Shown: positions 14,656-27,175, counted from the first letter of the stretch. The stretch is 39,591 nucleotides of DNA from Chloroflexota bacterium (GCA_011523545.1 WTGN01000068.1:1-39591); one strand, 5' to 3'. Translations and numbers: made by a program. Notes: generated from the letters alone by a model not told the origin.

Positions 14656-14682
14656 GGGCGTTTCAGCGAAACGCCCCTACAG
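14656..14682. repeat. Palindromic repeat over the end of the S9 peptidase gene
   Basis: GGGCGTTTCAGCGAAACGCC with the usual CCTACAG end. It supplies the C-terminal VGAFR and the stop codon (14663-14665) of the peptidase on the minus strand. Confidence 0.8.
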
Positions 14683-16498
14683 TATTTTCGAGAATCCGAT
14701 AAGCAAAGCGCAGCATCGTCTCCTGCTGGCGGATGCGCTCTTCGGTGTCGAGGGAGCCGTGGCCGGCGTCGAACCAGTGGACTTCGATGGATTTGCCGTG
14801 TTCTTTCAGCCGCTTTTCGTAGACGCGCATCTGGCGGGCGGGGCAGCGGCTGTCGTTCTCGCCTTGCAGCACGAGGATGGGCGCGCTGATGTCTTCGGCG
14901 TAGGTGATGGGCGATGATCTTCGATGGGCTTCCGGCTTTTCTTGCGGAGTGCCGCCGAACATGGCGCGCTGGTAACCGCGCAGGGTCTCGGCTTGGTCTT
15001 GGTACATCAGCGTCCAATCGGCGATGGCGACGATGGCCATGCCGCCCGCCCAGAGCGCCGGCTTTTTCCCCAGCGATTGCAGCGTCAGGTAACCGCCGTA
15101 AGAGCCGCCGGTCTTGAGAATGGCGTCGGGCTGGGCGATGCCGCTGTCGACAAGCCAGGCGACGCCGGCGGCGATGTCTTCCACTTCGAGATCGCCCAGG
15201 TTGCCGTCGATGGCGTGCTGGAACTCATAGCCGAAGGTGGTTGAGCCGCGGTAGTTGAGGCTGAAAAAGGCGAAACCGTGATCGAGCCAGGCCTGCGCCT
15301 CGGGCATCCAGCGGTTTGCCATGACGGCAGTGGGCCCGCCGTGGGTGTGCACGATAGTGGGGAAGGGTCCGTCGCCGGCCGGGGACGCCAGCCAGGCTTG
15401 AATCGCTGTGCCGCCCGTCGACTGGTAACTGACCGAGCGCCAGGGACTGCTCGCTGGCAGGGTGACGCCGAGGTCAATGACGCTGCGCAAGACGGCGCCG
15501 GATTCATCATCGAGCTCCAGCAGGCGCGGCGGCGCGGTTGCATCTTCAAAGTGAATTTGAAGCGTCCCGTCGGGCAGGAAGCCGCTGCCGCCACTGGGCA
15601 CGCCGGCGGGTCCGTCCAGCGGGCGAACACGATCGGCGGCGATATCGTAGATGTAGAGCGCGTGCCAGGCCTGGTGGACCTGGTGCAGGAGCAGGCGCGC
15701 GCCATCGGGCGACCAATGCCTGAATTTGACATCGCCGCGGAAATGCGCCGAGTGAATATCATGGCGCTCGCCGCTGAGTGGATTCCAGATGAAGGGGCGA
15801 TGATGACCGCTTCTGTTAGAAGAGCCGGCGAAGCGCATATCGCCGGGCGCGGCGCTGAATTCACCGGGCACGATGCCGCTGCCGGCGCCATCCCAGAGCT
15901 CGGCGATCCGCAGGCCGCTGCCAACGTCCCAGGCTTCGAGGGCGTACTCGGCGACCCCGGTCTTCTCGCTTGAGGCGATGACGGCGATTTCAGCGTTCTG
16001 CGAGAGCAACGGGCCGAAGGACAGCGCTTGCTTGGTCAGCGTGAACAGGGGCTGGGCGGCGCCCGGCGCCTCGTAGATGTAGAAGTGAAAACCGTCGGCG
16101 TCAGCGGCGAAGAAACCGAGAGCGTTGCCGCTGGCGGATTCGGCCAGGAAGTGCGAGGCGAATTCTGGCAAGTCGGGGCTGATGTCTTCGGGCTGGCCGC
16201 CGCTGAAAGGCACTACAACATAATGGCCGATTTCGTCGCCGCGTTGATCGCGCAGGTAGTAGACGCGCTCGCCATCGGCGGAGATGGCGCCGCCGCTGAC
16301 GCCGGCCGGGTCCTGCGTCAACTGCCTCAACTCGTCCGTTTCCGTATTCCAGGCGTAGAGCTGATAAACGCCGTCCTTGCTGCTGCAAAGCAGGCCGCGC
16401 GATGGGTTCTGGGCGGCGCGGCGGGACCAGGCGATGTAGGGCGCGCGGATGCGCTGTTTCCAGGGTGCGTCCGCGCTGAGGTCGATGGCTTTGAGCAC
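14663..16498 (-). CDS. S9-family serine peptidase (prolyl oligopeptidase / acylaminoacyl-peptidase type)
   Basis: A 611-residue protein. Residues 1 to about 350 form a beta-propeller with repeated strands (SADGERVYYLRDQRGDE, SPDGARLLLHQV), and an alpha/beta-hydrolase domain follows. The catalytic triad is visible: Ser466 in GGSYGGYL, Asp549 in ENDSRCP and His580 in DAGHGS. HGGPTAVM is the oxyanion-hole motif. No signal peptide, so cytoplasmic. The family cleaves short peptides or removes acylated N-terminal residues. The last residues (VGAFR) and the TGA stop come from the palindromic repeat at 14656-14682. Confidence 0.92.
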   Translation of the reverse strand: MLKAIDLSADAPWKQRIRAPYIAWSRRAAQNPSRGLLCSSKDGVYQLYAWNTETDELRQLTQDPAGVSGGAISADGERVYYLRDQRGDEIGHYVVVPFSGGQPEDISPDLPEFASHFLAESASGNALGFFAADADGFHFYIYEAPGAAQPLFTLTKQALSFGPLLSQNAEIAVIASSEKTGVAEYALEAWDVGSGLRIAELWDGAGSGIVPGEFSAAPGDMRFAGSSNRSGHHRPFIWNPLSGERHDIHSAHFRGDVKFRHWSPDGARLLLHQVHQAWHALYIYDIAADRVRPLDGPAGVPSGGSGFLPDGTLQIHFEDATAPPRLLELDDESGAVLRSVIDLGVTLPASSPWRSVSYQSTGGTAIQAWLASPAGDGPFPTIVHTHGGPTAVMANRWMPEAQAWLDHGFAFFSLNYRGSTTFGYEFQHAIDGNLGDLEVEDIAAGVAWLVDSGIAQPDAILKTGGSYGGYLTLQSLGKKPALWAGGMAIVAIADWTLMYQDQAETLRGYQRAMFGGTPQEKPEAHRRSSPITYAEDISAPILVLQGENDSRCPARQMRVYEKRLKEHGKSIEVHWFDAGHGSLDTEERIRQQETMLRFAYRILENTVGAFR

Positions 16499-16730
16499 GG
16501 CGGCGGCCTTTCGCTTGGATGAGAACGCCGGCTATGATAGGCGAGCATGGCGCGGGAGGCAATAGGCGGGCGAGGCGGCAAAAGCGATACAGCCGCGCTG
16601 CCCGCTTAAATTTCGGTGATCCCGGTGCTGAAAGTTTGTCGAGCGCTTCTCCCGCTCACGCTAGACCGAGCAGCAGAATTCGGTCATAATATGGGCGGAA
16701 GTCGAACGGTCGGGAATCTGGAGGTTGGCG

Positions 16731-16928
16731 ATGGCGATTGCGGTCATGGTCGTGATTATGCTACTGAATATCGCGCTGCTGCTGGCTGTCATGCGGGTCG
16801 GCACGATGGAGGATTTCCACGATGAAGTCGCCGCTGAAGATTCGGCCGCTGTGCTGGCTTGGCGGGCGCGGCTGGCGGCGCGGGCCGACGCTGCTGAGTC
16901 AAGCTCCCATGAAGCGGGCGACGCCTAG
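16731..16928 (+). CDS. Small membrane protein (65 residues), unknown function
   Basis: GGAGG (16720-16724) lies 6 nt before ATG 16731; an upstream in-frame TTG is less likely. The product has one hydrophobic N-terminal segment (AVMVVIMLLNIALLLAVM) and a charged helical tail rich in Ala, Glu and Asp. It precedes the glycosyltransferase by 27 bp on the same strand and may be co-transcribed with it. No family recognised. Confidence 0.5.
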   Translation: MAIAVMVVIMLLNIALLLAVMRVGTMEDFHDEVAAEDSAAVLAWRARLAARADAAESSSHEAGDA

Positions 16929-16955
16929 CTGACGCGGCTGACCGCCCCCACTTGC

Positions 16956-18062
16956 ATGCGGATTGGGCTAATCACCTCCGACCTGAGCAGCGACAATGGC
17001 TGGGCGACATACAGTCTGAATCTTCTGCGCGAGTTGCAGGCGCGCGGCATCTCAACCGAAGTCGTCTGCGCGCGCAACAGCCCGGCCCTTGAATTCGAGA
17101 ATCATCCCCTGCTGCCCACAGTAACGCCCCCTGAACGGCATACATTCATCAAGTCGATGCGGCTGATTCCCGGTGTCAGAGGGCTGCTGCGCGATTGCGA
17201 TATCCTGCATTGCACCATCGAACCCTACGCGATATTGGCGGAGGCGGTCGCGGCTGGGCGGCCCCTGTTCCTGACGGCGCACGGCAGCTATGTCAATCTG
17301 CCGCGGATGCGCCGCTTCCCGGTCGGCGCCTTGTATCGGCGGGCATTCGAGCGGGCGCGCTTGATTTGCGTCAGCCGGCACACGGCGCAGGTAGCGCGTC
17401 AATTGATGCCGGGGGCGCGTGCCCATGTCATCAACAACGGGGTTGATGTGGGGCGATTTCTGGAGCCGCCCGCCTTAACAGTGGACAAGCGCGGGCCGAC
17501 AGTGATGACGGCCGGCGGGATCAAGCCGCGCAAAGGGACGCTGGAGCTGGTCGAAGCGATGGCCGCGGTGCGGGAGCGGCTGCCGCGGGCTGCTTGCTTG
17601 ATCATGGGGGATGCGCAGCGGGGCAGCGCCTACACGGCGGCGGTTGAGCGGCGGATTGATGAGTTGGGATTGCAGGAAAATGTTAAGATCATGGGTTTCG
17701 TCGAGGACGAGCTGATGCGCGCCTGGCTGGCGGCGGCGGATGTCTTCGCGCTGCCGGCGATGAATGACGGCTTATGGTTTGAAGGCTTTGGGCTGGTCTT
17801 GGTGGAGGCGGGGGCGGCGGGCACGGCGGTGGTCGGCACCGATGGCTGCGGCGCTGCCGACGCTATAGAGCATGGCGAGACCGGGCTGGTGATTTCGCAG
17901 GAACGCATAGCGGAGGCGCTGCCGCGGGCGCTGCTTCGGCTGCTGGAGAATCCGCAAGAGGCGGCGCGGATGGGGGCGGCGGGGCGGCTGCGCGCGCAAA
18001 GTCGCACCTGGGCGTCGGTGGCGGACCAGGTGATTGCCTTGTACGAAGAGGCGCTGCGGTAG
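16956..18062 (+). CDS. Glycosyltransferase family 4 (GT-B fold)
   Basis: A 368-residue enzyme with two Rossmann-like halves. The N-terminal half (residues 1 to about 170) begins MRIGLITSDLSSDNGWATYS and includes LHCTIEPYAILAEA and FLTAHGSYVNLP. The C-terminal nucleotide-sugar half has GGIKPRKGTLELVEAM and the EX7E motif within FEGFGLVLVEAG, followed by GCGAADAIEHGETGLV. It transfers a hexose or similar sugar from an activated donor to lipid, polysaccharide or small molecule. No other cell-surface polysaccharide genes are next to it except the rfbC-like gene 2.3 kb away, so its acceptor is unknown. Confidence 0.9.
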   Translation: MRIGLITSDLSSDNGWATYSLNLLRELQARGISTEVVCARNSPALEFENHPLLPTVTPPERHTFIKSMRLIPGVRGLLRDCDILHCTIEPYAILAEAVAAGRPLFLTAHGSYVNLPRMRRFPVGALYRRAFERARLICVSRHTAQVARQLMPGARAHVINNGVDVGRFLEPPALTVDKRGPTVMTAGGIKPRKGTLELVEAMAAVRERLPRAACLIMGDAQRGSAYTAAVERRIDELGLQENVKIMGFVEDELMRAWLAAADVFALPAMNDGLWFEGFGLVLVEAGAAGTAVVGTDGCGAADAIEHGETGLVISQERIAEALPRALLRLLENPQEAARMGAAGRLRAQSRTWASVADQVIALYEEALR

Positions 18063-18168
18063 CGCGTCTAGGGCATAAACTATCTGGACTGTACGCTATC
18101 GCATCCGCAACATCCGCGGCATAAACCCCAATGGGAACGGCATGAATTCCTGCGGCGCCTGCTGTGGT

Positions 18169-18867
18169 TCAGCGCGCTTTCCGGCCGTCGGCGTAGATGA
18201 AGAAATCGCCGGTGGTTTTGACCGCGATATCGAAGCCGTGAGCGCTTAAAGTTTCGCTCAACTCAGCGGGGTCGTAGTAGACTTTGACGATATCAAACTG
18301 GCGCCCGTCATTGAGCTCGCGCTGCTGCCGCTCGGCCCCGAGGTCGGCTGTTCCGGTGTGATTCTTGGATAGATCAAGAGCACGCGAATCAATGAAGAAG
18401 AGACGCCCGCCCGGCTTGAGCGCGGCATGGACCGTATTGAGAAAGCCGGAGAGCTTGTCCGCCGGCACGTGAGAGAGCCAGAAGCCAAAGAAGACCATGT
18501 TGTAGCGGCGCGAAGGCTGGTATTTGAAGAGGTCGGTCAGTTGGTAATCGACTTTGTCGGAGAGCAGCTTGGCGCGGTTGATATTGATCATCTCGGGAGA
18601 GGCGTCGAGGGCGGTGACGCGCGCCCCGATTTGCATGAGCTCGGCCGTCCAGATGCCGGTGCCGGGCGCCATTTCAAGGATGTGCTCGAAGTTTGAAGCG
18701 CTGTGAAGTTGATCGCGGACGATTTGGACTTCGCGCTGCCATTGACGGCTGTGCGCCTCGCCCAGGTCAAAACGGCCGCGGCGATAAAACCAGTCGTCAT
18801 ATTCGGGGGCCCGGGCGCGATAATAGTCGATCTGAGTTTGGAGAAGCTCGGTCATTTCTATGTTCAT
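18169..18867 (-). CDS. Class I SAM-dependent methyltransferase
   Basis: A 232-residue protein. Motif I is ILEMAPGTGIWTAEL (about residues 64-78), motif II VTALDASPEMI, and the later LKPGGRLFFIDS completes the fold. The substrate-binding region starts with QIDYYRARAPEYDDWFYRRG, a pattern common in small-molecule methyltransferases. It stands alone on the minus strand, opposite the glycosyltransferase. Substrate unknown. Confidence 0.85.
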   Translation of the reverse strand: MNIEMTELLQTQIDYYRARAPEYDDWFYRRGRFDLGEAHSRQWQREVQIVRDQLHSASNFEHILEMAPGTGIWTAELMQIGARVTALDASPEMININRAKLLSDKVDYQLTDLFKYQPSRRYNMVFFGFWLSHVPADKLSGFLNTVHAALKPGGRLFFIDSRALDLSKNHTGTADLGAERQQRELNDGRQFDIVKVYYDPAELSETLSAHGFDIAVKTTGDFFIYADGRKAR

Positions 18868-19311
18868 CCTGTTGCAGCCGCCACATTGTCGATGTCGTCA
18901 AGCAAGATTTAACTACAGAGGGCGCAGAGTTCACAGAGTTTTTCTCGCGAGTCGAGCGACATTGCGACGGACGACCTGGTAAGTCGCCCTTACAAGGCTT
19001 GTCCGGTACCGGTTGGATCGCTTCTGTGTCTTTGAAATGTAGTTGTTTGCCAACGCTTCACAACAGCCCCTCGTGAGCCACAACTCGGCTCACACAGAAC
19101 TTTGACCACACAAGCAAGGATTCTTTAGGGACGTTTCGCCGAAACGCCCGTGCTTGTGATAGTGCGTGCTTTAGGGCGAGACAAGGGTCGCGTAGACACT
19201 GACCGTCTCTCGCCCCTACAGCGCCGAATTTGCCAGCCAATTAGTTGCTGCGCCGTAGTACCGGACAAGCCTTACACCGTCAGGTACGGCTGGCGTTATG
19301 AAAGCACAGCC
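18868..19311. repeat. Repeat-rich gap with nested inverted repeats
   Basis: About 444 bases without a convincing gene. A CACAGAG-type stretch (about 18910-18940) is followed by a palindrome (18969-18994). Then a 280-bp segment is bounded by exact 16-bp inverted repeats (18994-19009 and 19258-19273). Within it lie an 8-bp inverted pair (19109-19116 / 19151-19158) around a palindrome (19126-19150), and a long imperfect palindrome (19174-19221). Confidence 0.6.
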
Positions 19312-20613
19312 CTAGTTTTTCATGTAGGCGTCGTCGGGCGATCCGCCATCGGGATCGTTCAGCTCAGCCTGCGGCGGCGCGGGGACGGGCCCATGCAGCA
19401 GCGGGTCGTCAGTTTCGCGCATCCAGCGATCGAGGCGGGCGCGCATATCCGCCAGCGCGTCCGCGTGTTCGGCGCTGTCGATGAGATTGTGGCGCTCGAC
19501 CGGATCGAGCCAGGTGTCGTACAGGCGCTCGGGCGCGATTTGGCTTTCGCGATAGCCCGCGTCCAGCCAGTCGCTCTTGGTATGACCGTCATCGATATTT
19601 GAAAGAACGGGTGATGAACGCCCGTCGAAGCGGCGGATGTACTTGTAGCGCTCGCTGCGGACGGCGCGTTTGGGTTCGTAGGCGGCGTGGTAGCTGACTT
19701 CGGCGAAGATTTCATCGCGGATCGACTCGCGCTCGCCGGTGAGCAAGGGCAGCATCGAACGCCCCTGCAGCCAGGCCGGCGGCTCTATCGAAAGCAGGTC
19801 GCAGAGGGTCGGGAAGATGTCGATATGGCTGACCATGGCGTCGATGGCGCGTCCGCCGCTGAAAAGACCGGCGCCGTGCATGATGAGCGCCACGCCGATG
19901 CCATGATCGGTCAGGTTGCATTTCATATCGGGGAAAGCGAGCCCGTGGTCGGTGGTGTAGATGACCAGCGTATTTTCGCGCTGACCGGTTTCGTCGAGCG
20001 CCCGCAATACATGCCCGATCTTGTCGTCGAGAATTTGCGCCATCGCGATGTAATTGGCCATATCTTGCCGCGTATTGGGCGTATCGGGAAAGAGCGCCGG
20101 CGGCTGCACATAATCCGGATTGACATCGTGCTCGGTCGGGAAGCGGCGGTGCGTCTCGAAGAAGCCGACCGTCAGCCAGAAGGGTTGCGCGGGCCGCGAG
20201 CGGATGAAATCGGCGGCGGCGATATGCGGTTGCAACCGGTCTTCGGTCAGGATCTGATCGTAACCGACCGCCTCGGCGCCGCGGTGGTATTTGGCGTTCG
20301 TCAGGTGTTGGATGCCGGCCAGCGCCGATGTGTATCCGGCGCCTTTGAGCGTGTGGATGATATGCTGGTTGAAATCGCGCAGGCGGAAGCCGCGGTTTGC
20401 CAGGCCGAGCATGCCGGCGCTGTGGGGCGATTGGCCGGTGAGCAAGGCGGCGCGGCTGGGCGAGCAGGTGGGCGCGGCGCAATAGGCGCGGCGAAAAAGC
20501 AGGCCCTGCTCGGCGAGGCGCTGCAAGTTCGGCGTCGGGATGGCATGGCCATAAGGCTGCAGGTAGCGGCCGGTATCATGCGAGTGGATGTAGAGGATGT
20601 TGGGCTTGAGCAT
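19312..20613 (-). CDS. Type I sulfatase (alkaline-phosphatase superfamily)
   Basis: A 433-residue protein. The sulfatase signature CSPSRAALLTG places the formylglycine precursor at Cys50, so it needs the FGE or anSME maturase, neither of which is in the window. The N-terminal metal-site motif is present (HSHDTGRY; here His replaces the more usual Asp-Asp pair in part), and TTDHGLAFPDMKCNLTDHG provides the second metal and substrate residues. The overall pattern suits the N-sulfoglucosamine sulfohydrolase-like group, which desulfates sugars. No signal peptide is evident, so substrate would be met in the cytoplasm. It lies 172 bp downstream of a PhyH dioxygenase on the same strand. Confidence 0.9.
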   Translation of the reverse strand: MLKPNILYIHSHDTGRYLQPYGHAIPTPNLQRLAEQGLLFRRAYCAAPTCSPSRAALLTGQSPHSAGMLGLANRGFRLRDFNQHIIHTLKGAGYTSALAGIQHLTNAKYHRGAEAVGYDQILTEDRLQPHIAAADFIRSRPAQPFWLTVGFFETHRRFPTEHDVNPDYVQPPALFPDTPNTRQDMANYIAMAQILDDKIGHVLRALDETGQRENTLVIYTTDHGLAFPDMKCNLTDHGIGVALIMHGAGLFSGGRAIDAMVSHIDIFPTLCDLLSIEPPAWLQGRSMLPLLTGERESIRDEIFAEVSYHAAYEPKRAVRSERYKYIRRFDGRSSPVLSNIDDGHTKSDWLDAGYRESQIAPERLYDTWLDPVERHNLIDSAEHADALADMRARLDRWMRETDDPLLHGPVPAPPQAELNDPDGGSPDDAYMKN

Positions 20614-20642
20614 GTCGGGGCTCCTTACGATAGATTTACACT

Positions 20643-20668
20643 GTAGGGGCGTTTCGCTGAAACGCCCG
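20643..20668. repeat. Palindromic repeat between sulfatase and PhyH genes
   Basis: GTAGGGGCGTTTCGCTGAAA and CGCCCG: identical in core to the copy at 37819-37844. It lies 30 bp upstream of the sulfatase start, within its likely leader region. Confidence 0.8.
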
Positions 20669-20785
20669 CTTGCATCTGAAATATAATTCGAAGGCGTCTC
20701 ATCCGGTCGCTAAGACCCCGCCCGTCAGACAGCCCTACACTTTCCTTATTTTCCGCATGATTGTCTCGGCATTACCTAATACAGT

Positions 20786-21583
20786 TCAGGAATGCGCTTC
20801 AACTGCCCCCCAGGCCTCATGGCCGCGGAAGGGCATGTGCATGGCGGGATTGTAGACGGGACTTTCGGCGTATTCGTTGTCGTTGGCGGCGTCAGGCTTT
20901 CCGCGGACGAGGATGGAAGGATGATTCGCGCGCATGACGCGGGTCGATGTCGGGATGTAGCGCAGGGTGAGGCCGATGCGCCATTTGTCCGATGTGTTGG
21001 ATTCGGAGCTGTGGATGATGCGCGGGTTGTGCACCGAGACATCGCCCGGCGACAACTCCAGATCGATGACCTGCGAATCGTCAATTTGGGACGGATGAAT
21101 GCCCGATTCGAGCACATTCTTGCCATCTTTGACATCAATCATCTCGCGGCGTGATAGCAGGCGATTGTTTTGCGTGCCGGGCAGCAGGCGCATGCAGCCA
21201 TTCTCGCGCGTCGACTCAGTGGCGGCCAGCCAGATGGTGGTCACTTCCATCGGCTCCAGCGGCCAATAACTGCCGTCCTGATGCCAAAGGACCCGCTGCC
21301 CGTGGCGCGGCGGCTTAGCGATATAATGCGCCGCCCACATGGCGATATTCGTGCCGAGGAATTGCTCGACGATATCGACCAGGCGCTCATCGCTGACCAG
21401 GCGGTGCATGAAGGGGTCGCTCACCAGCATGTGGTGGCCGAATTTTTCCGGGCGGATGTCGGGATTGCGCTCGGCCAGCCAATGCACATGCGCGGCGGTT
21501 TCACCGGCGAGCTCGGCATCAATGGCGTCGCGGACGATGACATAACCTTTTTCGTCGTATTCTTTTCGCAGATCTGTATTCAT
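20786..21583 (-). CDS. Phytanoyl-CoA dioxygenase (PhyH) family protein, copy 1
   Basis: A 265-residue Fe(II)/2-oxoglutarate oxygenase. The start ATG at 21583 is chosen because GGAGG sits 6 nt before it; the frame extends six codons further to a TTG. The iron ligands are His101 and Asp103 in LWHQDGSYW and His191 in RIIHSSESNTS, with an arginine (Arg202) for 2-oxoglutarate. YDEKGYVIVRDAI is the usual N-terminal start. The family hydroxylates diverse small molecules. It shares a strand with metH, a small membrane protein and the sulfatase. Confidence 0.9.
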   Translation of the reverse strand: MNTDLRKEYDEKGYVIVRDAIDAELAGETAAHVHWLAERNPDIRPEKFGHHMLVSDPFMHRLVSDERLVDIVEQFLGTNIAMWAAHYIAKPPRHGQRVLWHQDGSYWPLEPMEVTTIWLAATESTRENGCMRLLPGTQNNRLLSRREMIDVKDGKNVLESGIHPSQIDDSQVIDLELSPGDVSVHNPRIIHSSESNTSDKWRIGLTLRYIPTSTRVMRANHPSILVRGKPDAANDNEYAESPVYNPAMHMPFRGHEAWGAVEAHS

Positions 21584-21652
21584 TCTTGCCTCCAAATTCA
21601 ATGTATGGCGGCGAGGACGTTACAGGTCAAATTGTAGACGAGATGATGATTT

Positions 21653-21976
21653 TCAGACAATGTCGACATCTTCTTTTGGTTTGCGCGGGGCTTGCTGGGC
21701 TTTGAGCTCGACCGTGACGCCGCCGATGATGGGCGCGCAGACGTTGTAGATGGACACGGTGAGGGCGGTCGAGATGCCGCCGGCGATGGCCGACCAGAGC
21801 GCGATCTGCGCCAGAATGGGGACCAGGACATCGGGCGGGATGTCGACGGGAATAAGATTGAAGATGGCGTTGAGGGCGATGAGGAGGAGGATGGGCAGGA
21901 CGGCGGCGCCTGCCGAGACGACCGCGGCGATCTTGACGGCGGAGAGGAAGCCGATGCGTTTGAGTGTGTAGGTCAT
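21653..21976 (-). CDS. Small membrane protein resembling DUF3566
   Basis: A 107-residue protein. The N-terminal LKRIGFLSAVKIAAVVSAG with a first membrane segment to about residue 40, and a second at about 55-80 followed by SIYNVCAPIIGGVTVEL, recall the DUF3566 membrane domain from memory. The C-terminus is polar. It is located between metH (76 bp) and PhyH (69 bp) on the same strand. No role can be assigned. Confidence 0.65.
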   Translation of the reverse strand: MTYTLKRIGFLSAVKIAAVVSAGAAVLPILLLIALNAIFNLIPVDIPPDVLVPILAQIALWSAIAGGISTALTVSIYNVCAPIIGGVTVELKAQQAPRKPKEDVDIV

Positions 21977-22052
21977 GGGGTTGTCCAGTCTTTCTGCGTG
22001 CTCAAGCCTAGGGATTATAGCGCATCAGTTGGCGGCCAATTTTTCACCAACG

Positions 22053-25616
<3,564 letters not shown>

Positions 25617-25972
25617 AATCCTATCATAGCAAACGATTGCAGGTTTTTCACGATGGAGGCACAGAAGCAAGTGCAATAGAATCTGACTACAGAGAGCGCG
25701 GGGAATGCCCAGGAAGGAGTTCCTGTTTCTTGTCGATTCACAGAAACTTCCGGCCTTGCAATAGCGCGAGATTTAGGGCGACTCACAGAATCGCCCCTAC
25801 AGTTTTCGCCGTGATTGCAGATGGAATGTAACAGGTTCATCAAAGACGAGGCACAGAGGACACAGGCATCAAGAGCGTTCTGGAAGCGTGACAAGGCAGC
25901 CTGCACCGGTGAGAAATCGACGGCGCTGCGCTATAATCAGCCGCTGATCAGCAGAGGCAGGACGGGCGCCTT
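25617..25972. other. Intergenic region upstream of metH with repeats
   Basis: About 356 bases. On the minus strand TATGAT (25623-25628) is a possible -10 box only 6 bp before the metH ATG, with a poor -35. The palindrome TAGGGCGACTCACAGAATCG, with CCCCTACAG end (25774-25802), and CACAGAG-type pieces (25650-25700, 25845-25865) fill the rest. No gene is apparent. Confidence 0.55.
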
Positions 25973-27175
25973 ATGACAAGCACCACGGTGGAAATTGACG
26001 GCAAAGCCAAGCGGGAGGCGGGCTTCGATTACGGCCGCATCTTGCTCGTCTGCATGGGGCATTTTGTGCATGACGTGTATTCGGCTTTTATCGCGCCGCT
26101 GCTGCCGCTGCTGATTGACAAGCTTGGATTGACGTTGGTGATGGCCGGCTCGCTGCCGGTCTTCATGCAAGCGCCCTCATTGCTGGGGCCCGTCATCGGT
26201 TATTTGGCGGACCGCTTCTCGGTGCGTTATCTGGTGATCTTCGCGCCCGCGATCACGGCGACGCTGGCGACGCTGATCGGCTTCATGCCGACTTATGGCA
26301 CGGCGGCGCTGCTGCTGTTTTGCGTCGGCGTGAACATCATGGCGTTTCATGCGCCGGCGCCGGCGATGATCGCGCATGTGGCGGGCGACAAGGTCGGCCG
26401 GGGCATGAGCTTTTTCATGGCGTCGGGTGAATTGGCGCGCTCGGTGGGCCCGCTGCTGGTCGGTTTTGGCGTGGCGGAATGGGGCATGCAGGGTTTGTGG
26501 CGGCTGATGTTCTTCGGCTGGCTGGCGAGCGCGGTGCTCTTCTGGCGTTTGCGCGATGTCTCGGCCAAGCGGGAAGCGCGCAAGAGCAAGAGCAAACCGA
26601 TGCTGAGGCGCTTCGCGCGCGTGTTTGCGCCCTTGTTGGGCGTGATGCTCCTGCGGAATATGGCGGCCAGCAGCCTGGGCATATTCCTGGTGGTATATCT
26701 GGTTGATGTCCGCGGCTTCGAGTTGACACTGGCGACCGGCGCGCTGGCGCTCTATGAGTTTGCCGGCGTCGGCGGCGCCTTGATGGGCGGGACGCTGAGC
26801 GATCGCTTCGGGCGGCGGAGAATGGTGGCCGGGGCGACAACCGGCGCGGCGCTGCTGATGCTGATATTCGCGCATGTGGAAGGGGCGCTGCTCGTGCCGC
26901 TGCTCATCGGCATGGGCTTCACGGCGCTTTCGGTGTCGCCGGTTTTTCTGGCGCTGGTGCAGGATCAACTGCCGGAGAACCGGGCCACGGCCAACGGCAT
27001 GTTCATGCTCTATGCCTTTGGCGTGCGGGCGATCAATGTGATGATGGTGGGCGCGCTGGGCGACGCCATGGGTTTGCAGAATGCCTTCATCGCGGCGGCT
27101 CTGATTTCGCTGCTCTGCCTGCCGGTCATCTTGACGCTGCCATCGACGCCGGCGGTCCGGCACGAAGACCTCTAG
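25973..27175 (+). CDS. MFS transporter, FsrA (fosmidomycin-resistance)-like
   Basis: A 400-residue membrane protein with about 12 hydrophobic segments. The first, MGHFVHDVYSAFIAPLLPLL, is the signature of the Fsr-like group. The loop motif between helices 2 and 3 is YLADRFSVRYL, repeated in the second half as LSDRFGRRRM. GAGGCAGGA lies upstream of the ATG. It would export a small molecule with a proton, but related proteins are not all drug pumps. It converges on the STAS-like gene, and the two stop codons share one CTAG tetranucleotide. Confidence 0.88.
   Translation: MTSTTVEIDGKAKREAGFDYGRILLVCMGHFVHDVYSAFIAPLLPLLIDKLGLTLVMAGSLPVFMQAPSLLGPVIGYLADRFSVRYLVIFAPAITATLATLIGFMPTYGTAALLLFCVGVNIMAFHAPAPAMIAHVAGDKVGRGMSFFMASGELARSVGPLLVGFGVAEWGMQGLWRLMFFGWLASAVLFWRLRDVSAKREARKSKSKPMLRRFARVFAPLLGVMLLRNMAASSLGIFLVVYLVDVRGFELTLATGALALYEFAGVGGALMGGTLSDRFGRRRMVAGATTGAALLMLIFAHVEGALLVPLLIGMGFTALSVSPVFLALVQDQLPENRATANGMFMLYAFGVRAINVMMVGALGDAMGLQNAFIAAALISLLCLPVILTLPSTPAVRHEDL

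Noticed and set aside
25617..25972. Cobalamin or SAM riboswitch upstream of metH
   Set aside because: No B12-box-like or SAM-riboswitch core could be recognised; the region is made up of repeats and the likely promoter abuts the start codon.
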